DNA of 64,000 bases from Aldehydirespirator sp965116195 (GTDB taxonomy: Bacteria; Actinomycetota; Acidimicrobiia; Acidimicrobiales; Aldehydirespiratoraceae): contig OZ220491.1 in assembly GCA_965116195.1 (NCBI GenBank), positions 1,240,001 through 1,304,000 on the forward strand, written 5' to 3'. Shown one piece after another: positions 42,041-52,341 of this stretch. Both the position numbers and the translations under genes were made by a program. The notes under the pieces are model-generated. The model was given only the letters and a program-made list of their open reading frames with translations. It was not told the DNA's origin and did no database searches. Every line of letters begins with the position of its first letter. Positions within the stretch are counted from its first letter, which is position 1.

Positions 42041-44650
42041 CTAGTTGGGGAGTTGCAGTTTGACTGCGCTTGTATCTTTGCCGTAGGTGGTGCCTGTGCG
42101 GTCTGTCCATACCCATACGGTGACGTTACGACCAGCAGTGTTGGGCAGGATCAGTCGGGTGTTGCCCTTTGTGTCGGTGACAGGGTCGGCTGTGTCTATC
42201 TGACACTTCGTGCTGCCTCGTTTTATCGCATTCACCACGGTTGTACATTCACCGGTGCTGTCAAACGCCTCGGCCTCGTCACGGGTGCTGACATAGAAGC
42301 CGTCAATACGGTCACCGGCTATTGGTTGGAAGTCGCTGTCGCGTGCAGAAACCACCACCGTGCGACCGTCGCCTTGCGCGGTCAACCCCGCCGGACGAAG
42401 GTTGGTATGAGCCAGCATGCGTGCTATGAACGCGGCCACATGTTTGCGTGGCACCGTGCCATCGGGATCAAACCTGTTCGTGTCGGCGGCGCTGCCGGTG
42501 GTCAACCCGAGTTCGTAGGCGTAGCTGACCACAACGTCATCATCAGATGCCAAGCCAGCTCTGGTGTCGGTGAAATAGTCGATCTTGTTGGCAGCAAGTT
42601 TCAAACTGCCGTTGTTGTTGAACAACTCCGGGTTCGCCAAACGCAACAACTCCACCAACGCAGACACCACCTGCAGTCGCGTCGCCGCAACGTCCGGAGC
42701 GAACCTGCTGTCAGTCACACCAGACATGACCTCGTTATGTGTCAAAGCAAGAATCGCGTTGCGGCGCTCCTCACCAATACCGTTGATATCATCAAAGCCA
42801 CCGGCCCCTTCGTATGTAAGATCCAAACCAGCACGCTCCCCCGCGCGGTGCAACATCAACGCCAACTGCGAACGCGTCACCGCCTGGCTCGGATCAAACC
42901 GCTGACCGGTCTTGCCGACCACGATCCCGTAATACGCCAAACAATTGACAGCCTCCTCAGCGCTCAAACCCTCAACATCCACAAACCCCCCATCACCAAC
43001 CGCGTCACCAACACAAGCCGAAAACACCGACAACACATCAGCTCTGCTACCATCACCCACCTTCTCCGGCACAACCCGAGCCACAGTCGTCGTCGTAGTC
43101 GCAGTACTCGTAGCAGCAGCAGCACCAGCAGGCGCAACAGGAGCCAAAGGCACCACAAACGACGGAGCCACAGTAGTAGTAGTAGTAGTAGCGGCGGTGT
43201 CGGTCGGACTCTCGTCATCTTCGATAAACCACCTCGTGATTGCCCGGGCAACAAGCACATTAGAGGAGGGTTCAGATATGGTGATTGTAAATGTTTCGAA
43301 TTGATCATATACATTATCGTCAATGACCGTCATATTAATGTTCGTAAAAGAACTACCAGCGGGTATCGCAGCGGCTGTGGGCGTGGACACTGCTACAAAA
43401 TCAGTACCAGCAGTGGCTGTATCGGTGGCCTCCGCCGTTATGGTGTATTTGAAAGTAATCGGCTCTGACAGTGTCTTGGACGTGACGAACTGAACTAAAG
43501 ATCGACCACCAAAGCCCTCCGAAGCGACGAGAGCGAGAACATACAGAGCAGGCTTCGTGCCCAAGGTGAGTGCTGACGCAAGGCGCGATGGCCTGCTGTT
43601 ACCGGCGTTGTTTCGGGCTCGTACCACGAAACCATATCTCACACCTTCAGCCAATCCGGACACAGTATACGAAGTGGTATCAGCACCTGAACCAGGAATG
43701 TCAACGCAAATGAAAGGATGTACATTGTCGTCGCAGTACTGATAGCCGGTAATCGAATCATCATCAGGATCACTCCACGACAAAGTAATCGACCGCAGGC
43801 CTGCTGTAGCCGATAACCCAGACGGCGTCGCCGGAACAGGACCCGTAGCAGTCACGGTTACAAGCACTGACTCACGGTCAGTATTGCCTATCTCGTCAGA
43901 CGCGGCGACTTGCATGTCGTAGACACCCGGATCAGTGGGTGTGAACATCAGTCTGGCAGCATTCAGCACCGTTCCCTGCGAAAATACGAGAGCCTGACTG
44001 GTAACTGACGTATCGCCGTTAGGCGCAAAACGGGTATAACTGCCGCTCCATTCATAAGACACCCTGTCACCGTCAGCATCCACCGCAGCCGCGCTGATGT
44101 CCACTGCTTCGCCCAACCTTAACCTGACATCATCAATCGGGGCCAACACCGGCGCCGTGTAAATGGTAGCACTCGTGACACCAGCCGTATTGGCCGTGAA
44201 CCGAAGCGTCGCTGGAGGAGAACTGTTCCGTAAACTGGAACCAGGTTGACATCCATCAACCAACGATTTTAGATGATCGCCAGAGCCAGATAGTCCCAAC
44301 GCATTTACTGAGATATAGTATTTCTGACCGGCTTTCACATTGTAGGTGAAACCCGGAGAGACGAGACTTGAGTTTCGTTCCACGCGTGCATCCTGTCCCG
44401 GTGCTCTATTACCATCTTCATTGTCCTCATATATATCGACTTGGTAGCCGCTGGTTACACAGTACCCATCAACTCCAGGCGACCACGTGATCGTTGCCAG
44501 CCTATCAGTCGTGACCACCTTCAAGTTGATCGGCCGTGCAAGTGAAACCGGCTGACCGTACGCTAAGGCGGTTCCCCCGGCTATCACAAGCCCAGAACCA
44601 ACAAGCGCCACAACAACCAGCAACAGGCAGACCCACCTACTCTTTGACAT
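42041..44650 (-). CDS. Secreted S-layer-homology protein with Fn3/Calx-beta modules
   Basis: An 869-aa exported protein. Signal peptide (SRWVCLLLVVVALVGSGLVIAGG), fibronectin-III domain (PINLKVVTTDRLATITWSPG), a cadherin/PKD-like module (DVRLRLGEAVDISAAAVDADGD), second Fn3 (PSGLSATAGLRSITLSWSDPDD), a Calx-beta-like domain (TATAGTDFVAVSTP), Thr-rich linkers, then three SLH-type repeats from about residue 550 (VNCLAYYGIVVGKTGQRFDPSQAVTRSQLALML; HNEVMSGVTDSRFAPDVAATR; YELGLTTGSAADTNRFDPDGTVPRKHVAAFIARML). SLH repeats anchor proteins to cell-wall polymers. AAGGAGA lies seven bases before the ATG. It is paralogous in its middle to the broken gene upstream. Confidence 0.9.
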   Translation of the reverse strand: MSKSRWVCLLLVVVALVGSGLVIAGGTALAYGQPVSLARPINLKVVTTDRLATITWSPGVDGYCVTSGYQVDIYEDNEDGNRAPGQDARVERNSSLVSPGFTYNVKAGQKYYISVNALGLSGSGDHLKSLVDGCQPGSSLRNSSPPATLRFTANTAGVTSATIYTAPVLAPIDDVRLRLGEAVDISAAAVDADGDRVSYEWSGSYTRFAPNGDTSVTSQALVFSQGTVLNAARLMFTPTDPGVYDMQVAASDEIGNTDRESVLVTVTATGPVPATPSGLSATAGLRSITLSWSDPDDDSITGYQYCDDNVHPFICVDIPGSGADTTSYTVSGLAEGVRYGFVVRARNNAGNSRPSRLASALTLGTKPALYVLALVASEGFGGRSLVQFVTSKTLSEPITFKYTITAEATDTATAGTDFVAVSTPTAAAIPAGSSFTNINMTVIDDNVYDQFETFTITISEPSSNVLVARAITRWFIEDDESPTDTAATTTTTTVAPSFVVPLAPVAPAGAAAATSTATTTTTVARVVPEKVGDGSRADVLSVFSACVGDAVGDGGFVDVEGLSAEEAVNCLAYYGIVVGKTGQRFDPSQAVTRSQLALMLHRAGERAGLDLTYEGAGGFDDINGIGEERRNAILALTHNEVMSGVTDSRFAPDVAATRLQVVSALVELLRLANPELFNNNGSLKLAANKIDYFTDTRAGLASDDDVVVSYAYELGLTTGSAADTNRFDPDGTVPRKHVAAFIARMLAHTNLRPAGLTAQGDGRTVVVSARDSDFQPIAGDRIDGFYVSTRDEAEAFDSTGECTTVVNAIKRGSTKCQIDTADPVTDTKGNTRLILPNTAGRNVTVWVWTDRTGTTYGKDTSAVKLQLPN

Positions 44651-46390
44651 AATCTTCTCTCCTTGTTGGTATATCTTTATCCCAAGCAGCGCAACCGACT
44701 AAACGCTGTTCAAGCCCGACCCGACCAAGGCGGCTACTGTCCTGGTGTTGGGTCCCGCAGCGTACCTTGTATGGTATCACTGCGGCCAACTTTGTAGCCT
44801 GGACCTTCGACGAGCGTGATTTCGTAGCCTTCCGGCTCTTCCTCTACTCTATCAACCACAGTGCCGATCACCACTGTTGCCGTGTCATTAGGGGTGCTCC
44901 CAAAATCGAACGAGACATTCCTCAGGCCCAGATTGCCCTCAATGTCTGCGTCGCTGATACCATTTGGCCCATGAGGCGAAAATCTCAAGAATACAGACAT
45001 GCGTCCGGTCAGCTTCATACTCGCAGTTATCGTAAGGCGAATGCTGATTATGGCAACTTCGACAGCGCTCTTCGTACCCGACAACTCAAGAACAGGTTTG
45101 CGTTCGGTGGTGGTGACTGTTACCGGGTCGATTGTGACACCGGTGTAGCCTCCGCCTGTGGCGGTGTGGGTGAGCGTGACGGTGGTGTTGGTAGCGGTGG
45201 TGGTGGCTGCGTTGACTGTGATGGTTTGTGCTGTGTTGTAGTTGGTGGTGGTGAACGTGAGCGTTGAGGTTTCTACGGTTATGTCGCTGGTGGTGCCGGT
45301 GACTGTTACTGTCACGTCGTCGGATGGTGCGCTGTTGAGTTTGATCGTGTAATTGCTGCTGGCACCTTTCTCGACCTCCAGCGCTGTTGGTGAAACGGTT
45401 ACGGCTTTGGCGACTGTGATGACCACTGTGTCGCTGGTTTTGTTGCCGTTACCATCAGACGCAGTGACGGTCATGGTGTAGGTGCCTGCGGCTGGTGGTG
45501 TGAACTTCAACCTGGCAGTCGCCAGGTCGGTGCCATCTGGAACAGCGGGCGTGGTTTCACCGGTTTTGCGTGTCCAGGTGTAGGTTACGGGGTCGCCGTC
45601 GGTGTCTGTGGCAGCCGCGGTGATGTCCACTGCTTGGCCCAGTTTCACGGACAGGTCGTCAATGGTGCCTAGTACCGGTGTGTTGTCGTTGTCGGTGATG
45701 GTGCCGGTGGCGGTGGCTTTGGTGATGGTTGCGTTGGTGGACGCGTCGGACAGGGTAACGGTGAACGTCTCGTCGTCTTCGTCCAAGCCGTCATCGGTCA
45801 CGGTCACCGTGATCGTGGCTGTGGACTCGTTGGCGGCTATGGATGCTGCTGTTGGTATGGACACCGCAACAAAATCAGTACCAGCCGTAGCAGTATCAGA
45901 AGCCTCTGATGTGACCTTGTAGTTGAACGTTACCTCAGATGTGGGCTGCGGGCTAGCGGTCACGGTGAACGTGAACGTGCCGTCCTCCGCCGTGGTGAGG
46001 TCTGTGATGCTCAACGCGACCGTGGTGGTCGTAGCAGGCATCGTAGTAGTAGAAGTGGTAGTAGTAGTCGTCGTCGTGGTTGTGGTTGTGGTGGTTGTTG
46101 TTGTGGGTGTGGGTGTTGTTGACACGGTTCTGGAGGCTGGGCTGTTGCCAGCAGTGTTACGGGCGCGTATCTGGAATCTGTATCTGGTGTTCGCTGTGAG
46201 GTTGGTCACGGTGTGCGAAGTGGTGTCAGCATCCGAGTTGGTGATATTGGTCCAGCGTGTCCAAGACCGGTTGGCTTTTCTTTGACGGTACTGGTAGCCG
46301 GTGATCGAACTGTCATCGGGATCATCCCATGACAGGCTAACCGATTCTGCGCCTGCTGAGATGACAAGCCCGGTCGGTTTCCCAGGCACA

Positions 46391-46429
<39 letters not shown>

Positions 46430-47671
46430 CTGGTGGTGGTGGTTGTTGTGCTGGTGGTGGTGTTTGTGGTTGGTTGTGTCCAGTGTGTTTCTGTGTGGTG
46501 TGAGTATTCGTCGCATGCCTCTGAGTATACGGATATGTAGGCGACGTATCTGGTGCTCAACGACAAGCCACGTATCGTGGTAGAAATCAGATTGTCCCCG
46601 GTGATGCTACTTCCCACATCCACCTCAGCCACTATAGCACGTGTCGAGAAATTGACTACATCAATTGAGTACCATGTCTCATCATCCAACGCGCAGCCGC
46701 CTATGTCTCCTCTGGGACTTTTCCAGGTAAAGGTGACACTGTCACCCGACGGTTTCGATGTGAAATCACGCACAGGCGGAACAACACCCGCTGAAAGCGT
46801 CGTCGTCGTGCTAGTAGTGCTAGTAGTGGTGGGTGTGCTTGTGGTGGTGGGTGTGCTTGTGGTGGTGGGTGTGCTTGTGGTGGTGGGTGTGGTGGTTGTT
46901 TCGGTGAAGCGCACGATGCCGTATTTGGCTGCGGTGGTTGCGTCGTTGCCGGTAGCACCGGGCGCGTTGTTCAAAGCTCGTATCACGAATCCCACGCTGC
47001 CGTTGCTGCCGGTGTTTGTTTTGTCCGGATCGTCCATCGTCATCACGAACGTGACATCACCATCAACACCGGTACTCAAAGTCGAATTATAGTTCCGTGT
47101 CACCGTACCGATGGTGGGCCCCCAGTACGTCAACGAAGCCGATCCTGTGCTGTGTTTGCGGATCACCGACAAATACCCGCCCTTGGTCACCACACGCGCC
47201 GTGTTGAACACAGCCGGCCTTGTCCCGTCAACACCCGCGGTGGTGTCAGCACCGTCAGCGTCTTTGAGTTGAACCGTCACAGCCACCTCATCACCAAAGT
47301 TGGCCTCAACAAAACTCGTGTCACCACCAAGCGTCCTGTCAGTCTTCGCGCCATGCGACGTCAACACGAAACCAGCAGCCGGTTCACCGGCAGGAACCGT
47401 CGTAGTAGGAACACCACCAGAGGTAACCCGGGTGCCTTCGGTGACCTGAACATAAAAAATGTGCAAACGCTTGTTCGCGTTCGGGTTAGCCACAGAAGCC
47501 GGGCCGTTCACCTTCTCCCACGCCCGCACCAACAACGTCCGAACAGTACCCGCAGTGTCCGGCTCCGGATCCGCGGGCGCGTAAACATAAAACGAAGCCC
47601 TACCACTACTGTCAGTTTTGGTCTCATCCCAAAAAGTGGTCAACCAACCCTCAGAACACTCCCGACCGCCG

Positions 47672-47711
47672 CACACAGGATACGTATAAGTCACACAGGA
47701 TACGTATAAGT
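47672..47711. repeat. Exact 20-bp tandem duplication breaking the surface-protein frame
   Basis: CACACAGGATACGTATAAGT occurs twice in a row (47672-47691 and 47692-47711). Removing one copy joins GASSTYTYPV to CGGRECSEG in one frame. Twenty bases is not a multiple of three, so copy number decides whether the downstream 986 codons are in frame. Confidence 0.95.
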
Positions 47712-48146
47712 CGAAGAAGCACCCTCCCCTTTCAAACTCGTAACCAACTTAGGCAACTCACGCTGCCAAACATCAAACACCACAGGACCAACACTATTCC
47801 TACCAAACACAGCGTTCTTGACCTTGTTACCATCAAACTCGTCAACATGCTGCAACTGCAGCGTCACCTTGAACCAATCACCAAACCTCATCTGATAAAA
47901 CGGCGTGCCCTGACGATCAGACCCCCTCGTAGCCGCAACACTCGCATCATCAACCGAAACCCTCACAGACTCCGCCGCCTAACCCACAACAGTCTGACCA
48001 ACAACCGGCGAAGACACCACACCCAAACCCGCCACCAACAAACCAAACACAACCAACAAACCCCGAACACACAACCCACCACCAACGCCACCAACACCCA
48101 GCCACGAAAACACCAACCCCCTCCTACTACTCATCAATCCACTCAC

Positions 48147-48478
48147 AATCAGACCTCCTTATTTGAGCTCAGTCCAAGCACCATCCAAGCACCCAGACAA
48201 CCGGTCGCCACACACGATACAACACCCCCCACCCCGCAAAATGTGAAATTCGTCACATTAACTTACGAGGGCAACGCTGAAGCGAGAAAGCCCGCAGCCT
48301 GAATTTTGACAAACCAGGCCACAATCCACCACCACGCGCAGCACAACCAAAGCCCCCCACAACCAAGGCATCGCCACATGCCACCGCCACACAAAACGCA
48401 CACCTGTCGCTGACACCAGCCCGGCCGACACAACCACGAGTGAATGACCGCCCATCTGCGCACGCTCCAAAGACGGCC
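48147..48478. other. Spacer between the surface-protein gene and trpD
   Basis: Contains the CRP-type palindrome and a minus-strand frame 48258-48470 (70 codons from a TTG) with hydrophobic stretches but no Shine-Dalgarno or recognised family. I do not call it a gene. No terminator hairpin with a T-run is clear after trpD. Confidence 0.5.
48242..48257. promoter_or_regulatory. CRP/FNR-type palindrome TGTGA-N6-TCACA
   Basis: A perfect TGTGA-N6-TCACA with flanking AA/TT lies about 95 bp upstream of the GTG of the broken surface-protein gene. It matches the consensus of E. coli CRP and of actinobacterial Crp/GlxR. It could activate or repress that gene, depending on a promoter I could not fix. 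No CRP-family gene is in the window. Confidence 0.6.
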
Positions 48479-49519
48479 TCAGCTTGCGGACACAGCTAGA
48501 ACCTGTTCAAGTTTGGCAGCGGCGCGTCCGTCATCAATGGCTGCTGCGGCAGCCTGGACACCCGCCTCAAGATCTGCTGCCAACTCCGCCACCACCAGAC
48601 CCGCAGCCGCGTTCAGCACAACAATGTCGCGTCTGGGGCCCTGCTGGCCTGACAGAATCTGTCGTGCTATCCGGGCGTTGTCGGTCGGGTCGCCACCTCG
48701 CAGGTCCTCGGGCCTGGCCGGTGCCAGGCCCACATCGCCTGCCTCAAGCCGGTACTCGGTGATACGTCCGGCGCTGAGTTCCACCACCAGGTTCGGGCCG
48801 GTGGTGGTGAGTTCGTCAAGGAACCCGTCGCCGTTCACCACCAACGACCGTTGCGAGCCTGTGGCCTGCAGTACTGCGGCCATGGTGGGGGCCAACGTGC
48901 GGTCCAGCACACCCAGCACCTGGCGGCGCACATGGCCGGGATGTGAGAGAGGGCCGAGCAGGTTGAACACGGTCGGGATACCAACCTGGGTGCGCACACC
49001 GGCAACGTGACGCATGGCCGGATGGAAGGTCTTGGCGAAAGCAAACCCCAGACCGGCACCACGAACCGTCTCAGCAACCTCATCGGGGGATGCGGCGATA
49101 TGCACGCCGAGGGCATCCAGCAGGTCGAAGCTGCCCGAACTGGACGAAGCCCTGACGCTGCCGTGCTTGCACACGGTGGCCCCGGCACCCGCAGCCACTA
49201 TCGAGGCCATGGTGGACACATTGAGTGTGTGTATGTGGCGGCCTGTGGCACCACCGGTGCCAACGATGTCAATGGTGCCATCAGGCACGTCCAGCGGGGT
49301 GGCCGCCTGACGCATGGCACCCACCAAGCCCAGCAACTCACCCACCGACGGGCCCTTCAGTCGCAGCGCCACGATGAAGGCGGCCATCTGTGCGTCGCTT
49401 GCCTCACCATTGAGGATTGAGCCAAGGGCGGCCTCAGCCTCAGCCGGGCTGATATCACGGGCCGCCGCAAGCGTGGCAAGCACCGACGGCCAACCGCCAT
49501 GTTGGTCCAGTGCACTCAC
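48479..49519 (-). CDS. trpD: Anthranilate phosphoribosyltransferase
   Basis: Second step of tryptophan synthesis, transferring phosphoribose from PRPP to anthranilate. The 346-aa protein has the PRPP loop VGTGGATGRHIHTLNVST, KHGSVRASSSSGSFDLLDALGV, FHPAMRHVAGVRTQVGIPTVFNLLGPLSHPG, and the closing DLRGGDPTDNARIARQIL. It stands apart from other trp genes here; a TrpB2-type gene is at 62.1-63.5 kb. The start is the ATG of MSALDQHGG at 49519. Confidence 0.93.
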   Translation of the reverse strand: MSALDQHGGWPSVLATLAAARDISPAEAEAALGSILNGEASDAQMAAFIVALRLKGPSVGELLGLVGAMRQAATPLDVPDGTIDIVGTGGATGRHIHTLNVSTMASIVAAGAGATVCKHGSVRASSSSGSFDLLDALGVHIAASPDEVAETVRGAGLGFAFAKTFHPAMRHVAGVRTQVGIPTVFNLLGPLSHPGHVRRQVLGVLDRTLAPTMAAVLQATGSQRSLVVNGDGFLDELTTTGPNLVVELSAGRITEYRLEAGDVGLAPARPEDLRGGDPTDNARIARQILSGQQGPRRDIVVLNAAAGLVVAELAADLEAGVQAAAAAIDDGRAAAKLEQVLAVSAS

Positions 49520-49616
49520 AGTCGCTCAGACTAGCCAACAATGGACGCTCGAGCAGACAAGAGCCGACACGACACACGCCGACGCAGTCACAAGCGTAAG
49601 GGCTGACTAACCTTGG

Positions 49617-49980
<364 letters not shown>

Positions 49981-50135
49981 GTTATCAAGGCCACCGCACA
50001 GCAAGAGGCGGTAAAGCGTTGGTTCCGTGGCGCGATGCCACAGAGTGCCATCAACAATAGGCGTGGCAACGACAACCAGCTGACGTTGTGAAATCCACAA
50101 GCGAGGGATGCATTGACTGATGTTTTTGTGACTTG

Positions 50136-50798
50136 TCAGATAGCTGTGGCCGCCCCACCCACAGAGCCATGGCTTCTGGCTTGTTCACCGCTATCAGTTG
50201 AATTGTCTCGACGTTTTTCTCGCCATTTCACATAAAGGCTAAAATAAACGACAAGGTGGAAGGGCATTACCCAAAAAAACAGCTCCGAATTGCTGATCAG
50301 ATCAACCCCGGCAACGAACCAGACAGCTAACGGCAGTGAAACCTGCCACAACACGTTTGCCCAGCAGCGGTGACGAAGTCTCCAGCCGAGCGCCGCCAAC
50401 AAAGCCCAAGGCCCGGCCATCCACGGCCTACCCGTGTACAGCTTTGCGGTGTCGTCAACGATGCTGACGACAACCACCCATGCGAGCAGTGTCAGTGAGA
50501 TAAGCCACAACACCCTCCCCCAGTGGTGGTGACAGAGCATCCAGCCGAGCGCCGCCAACAAGACACAGGGCCCAGCCATCCACAACTCACCCCAGTAGAA
50601 AATCTGTCCCGTCTCGTTAAGTTCCGAGAAGGATATCGCCAAACAGACCAAGATTGACACCCAAATGAGGGTGTCCCACTTACCCTTTATGGGGTCCCAG
50701 TTGCCCCATATGGTGTCCCATTTGACGGACTGACAGTCACGAATATTCTTCACCAAGGCTCGACATCTGACCTTGATGCCGGAAGTTGTCATCAGCAT
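50136..50798 (-). CDS. Hypothetical multi-pass membrane protein with internal duplication
   Basis: A 220-aa protein with about five hydrophobic segments. Two consecutive blocks of about 50 residues are alike: WMAGPCVLLAALGWMLCHHHWG with VLWLISL, and WMAGPWALLAALGWRLRHRCWA with VLWQVSL. The N-terminus contains Trp/Asp/Lys-rich repeats (WDTIWGNWDPIKGKWD). The C-terminal tail is charged. No family is recognised. Composition is slightly more AT-rich than its neighbours. Confidence 0.6.
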   Translation of the reverse strand: MLMTTSGIKVRCRALVKNIRDCQSVKWDTIWGNWDPIKGKWDTLIWVSILVCLAISFSELNETGQIFYWGELWMAGPCVLLAALGWMLCHHHWGRVLWLISLTLLAWVVVVSIVDDTAKLYTGRPWMAGPWALLAALGWRLRHRCWANVLWQVSLPLAVWFVAGVDLISNSELFFWVMPFHLVVYFSLYVKWREKRRDNSTDSGEQARSHGSVGGAATAI

Positions 50799-50986
50799 CT
50801 ATGACGATGGCATTGCGGACGATGCCACCCAACGCCATTTGAGTTGTTTGGCTACCATGAGTGGACCTCCATATTTGTCCTCGTCCTGCGAACCCCGCTG
50901 GACAGCGCCATTCGTAGCACAAGTTTGGTTCCTGCGCAAGCGCGGATTTCTGTGGGATGCCGGCGGTGTGAGGGTCGCCTGGTGGC

Positions 50987-51478
50987 TCAGGTGGTCGGGC
51001 GGGTCAGTCGGCCGGTGGTCAACAGGGTTTTGCGGCGGTCGGGGTCTGTGAGACCGTAGCGTCGGACCTGCGACACCAGGCCGATCAAGCCGACGATCTC
51101 CATTGAGATGACTATAGCCAACGGGCGGTCAAGTTCAGGTGAGAGACCCTGCCCCACTCCCCCGCTGCCCGCGAAAGGCCACCAGAAAAGCGCGGTGCGT
51201 GACCACGAGCCGCTCGCCAGCAGAAATATCAACGTGCCGATCGGCAGACCCAGCCAACGTCGCCGCAACAGCCGACGACCCCGACCGATGGTGGCTGCCA
51301 TCACCACGCCCAACAGCACAACACTGCCACCAAGAGTGTGCAACACCCACGGCGAACCGGTCAGGTTCTCCACAAGCGGCAGCACCGATCCGGCTGCCAC
51401 AAACCGGTAGTCAACGCCTGAACTGTCAAAAACGTACGCGACCACCAACACGCTGCAGGCGACGAACCACAGCAGCAC
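50987..51478 (-). CDS. Membrane protein resembling YdjM/DUF457 proteins
   Basis: A 163-aa protein with four or so hydrophobic helices. The segment DYRFVAAGSVLPLVENLTG with WVLHTLGGSVVLLGVVM and FWWPFAG resembles the membrane hydrolase-like YdjM/DUF457 family, but the metal-binding Asp after LP is replaced by Leu, so catalytic activity is doubtful. Function is unknown. The start codon lies at the edge of a duplicated copy of the zinc-ribbon gene end. Confidence 0.6.
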   Translation of the reverse strand: MLLWFVACSVLVVAYVFDSSGVDYRFVAAGSVLPLVENLTGSPWVLHTLGGSVVLLGVVMAATIGRGRRLLRRRWLGLPIGTLIFLLASGSWSRTALFWWPFAGSGGVGQGLSPELDRPLAIVISMEIVGLIGLVSQVRRYGLTDPDRRKTLLTTGRLTRPTT

Positions 51479-51590
51479 CTCAGCGGATCACCAAACGCCC
51501 GCACTCCGAGCAGCCTCGAAGTAGTCCGTCATGTCCATTGCAAGTCGTCCTCAGCGGATCACCAAGCGTCCGCACTCCGAGCAGCCCTCC
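51478..51590. repeat. 71-bp-spaced copy of the zinc-ribbon gene 3' end
   Basis: CAGCGGATCACCAAGCGTCC at 51552, which carries the stop and final CSECGRLVIR codons, is repeated as CAGCGGATCACCAAACGCCC at 51481, both followed by GCACTCCGAGCAGCC. The copy fills the spacer between two minus-strand genes. Confidence 0.9.
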
Positions 51591-52270
51591 ACTGATCCTT
51601 CCTGACAGCGTTTGATGCGGGCCACCTCCGCAGCGGGCATCTGATTGGGACACTCACAACCCGATGAGGCGCTGAACTCCACCGCCGTGCTGGGGCCGAA
51701 AGCGTCTCTCATACGGTCGTACCTTGCCAACGTTGCAGCATCAAGCAGTGCAGCAGCCTGCTCACGTGCTGCCGTCCGGCTGTTGATCTGCTCATCAATC
51801 TCAGCCTCGTTTGACTCCAACTCAGCCTCAAGCACGGTCACTTTCTGCTGATAGCCGTCAAGCTCTGCACATAACGACTCTGCCGTTCCTTCAAGTTCCT
51901 CTGCCTCAAAGAGCGCTGAGATGGCCTGATCCTCCAGATGGCTCTGGCGTGATCTCAGCCCCTTGACCTCCTCCTGTAGAGCCTGAAGATCGCGGATGCC
52001 TCGCACCTCACCCGAGTACAGTCGGTTGTCGTCGGTGTTGGCCTTGGCCTCAACCAGAGCCGCCTCCTGCTCAAGACGCTTTTGGCGCATGAGCGCCTCA
52101 ACCCGTTCTGCGACAATTCTGTCGAGTTGGCCCTGTCGCTCGTCACGCTCGCTGAGCACGGCGGCCAACTCACTGCGAACAGGCAGGTTGGCGCGGCGGT
52201 GCTGGAGTTGCTCGGTCTCGGTGTCGAGTCGTTGGATCTCCAGAAGCGGATGCACGGATGTCAACTCAAC
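51551..52270 (-). CDS. Coiled-coil zinc-ribbon protein (CT398/Rv2229c-like)
   Basis: A 239-aa protein: LLEIQRLDTETEQLQHRRANL, a long central coiled coil with the conserved LYSGEVRGIRDLQALQEEV loop, and a C-terminal zinc ribbon: CECPNQMPAAEVARIKR then GCSECGRLVIR. In this family such ribbons are thought to bind nucleic acid or to act as a scaffold; the role is not established. The GTG at 52270 (VELTSVHPL) is the likelier start, as the frame upstream to 52294 is not conserved. Divergent from the oxidoreductase gene. Confidence 0.85.
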   Translation of the reverse strand, partial: VELTSVHPLLEIQRLDTETEQLQHRRANLPVRSELAAVLSERDERQGQLDRIVAERVEALMRQKRLEQEAALVEAKANTDDNRLYSGEVRGIRDLQALQEEVKGLRSRQSHLEDQAISALFEAEELEGTAESLCAELDGYQQKVTVLEAELESNEAEIDEQINSRTAAREQAAALLDAATLARYDRMRDAFGPSTAVEFSASSGCECPNQMPAAEVARIKRCQEGSVEGCSECGRLVIR

Positions 52271-52341
52271 CACAGTTCGACCATAGTAGCTCAACGCAGC
52301 GGTGGGTTGTTTGATGCCGGTGGTCGTGGAAGCATCACAGC

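Noticed and set aside
42029..43468. 479-codon plus-strand frame
   Set aside because: It is antisense to the well-supported SLH-domain gene, and its Arg/Ser/His-rich product has no family features.
46553..47092. Plus-strand Val-rich frames antisense to the surface-protein gene
   Set aside because: Runs of Val codons are the reverse of the Thr-linker microsatellites; they are not genes.
48258..48470. 70-codon hydrophobic frame downstream of trpD
   Set aside because: TTG start, no Shine-Dalgarno, no family, and its 3' end overlaps the CRP-palindrome zone.
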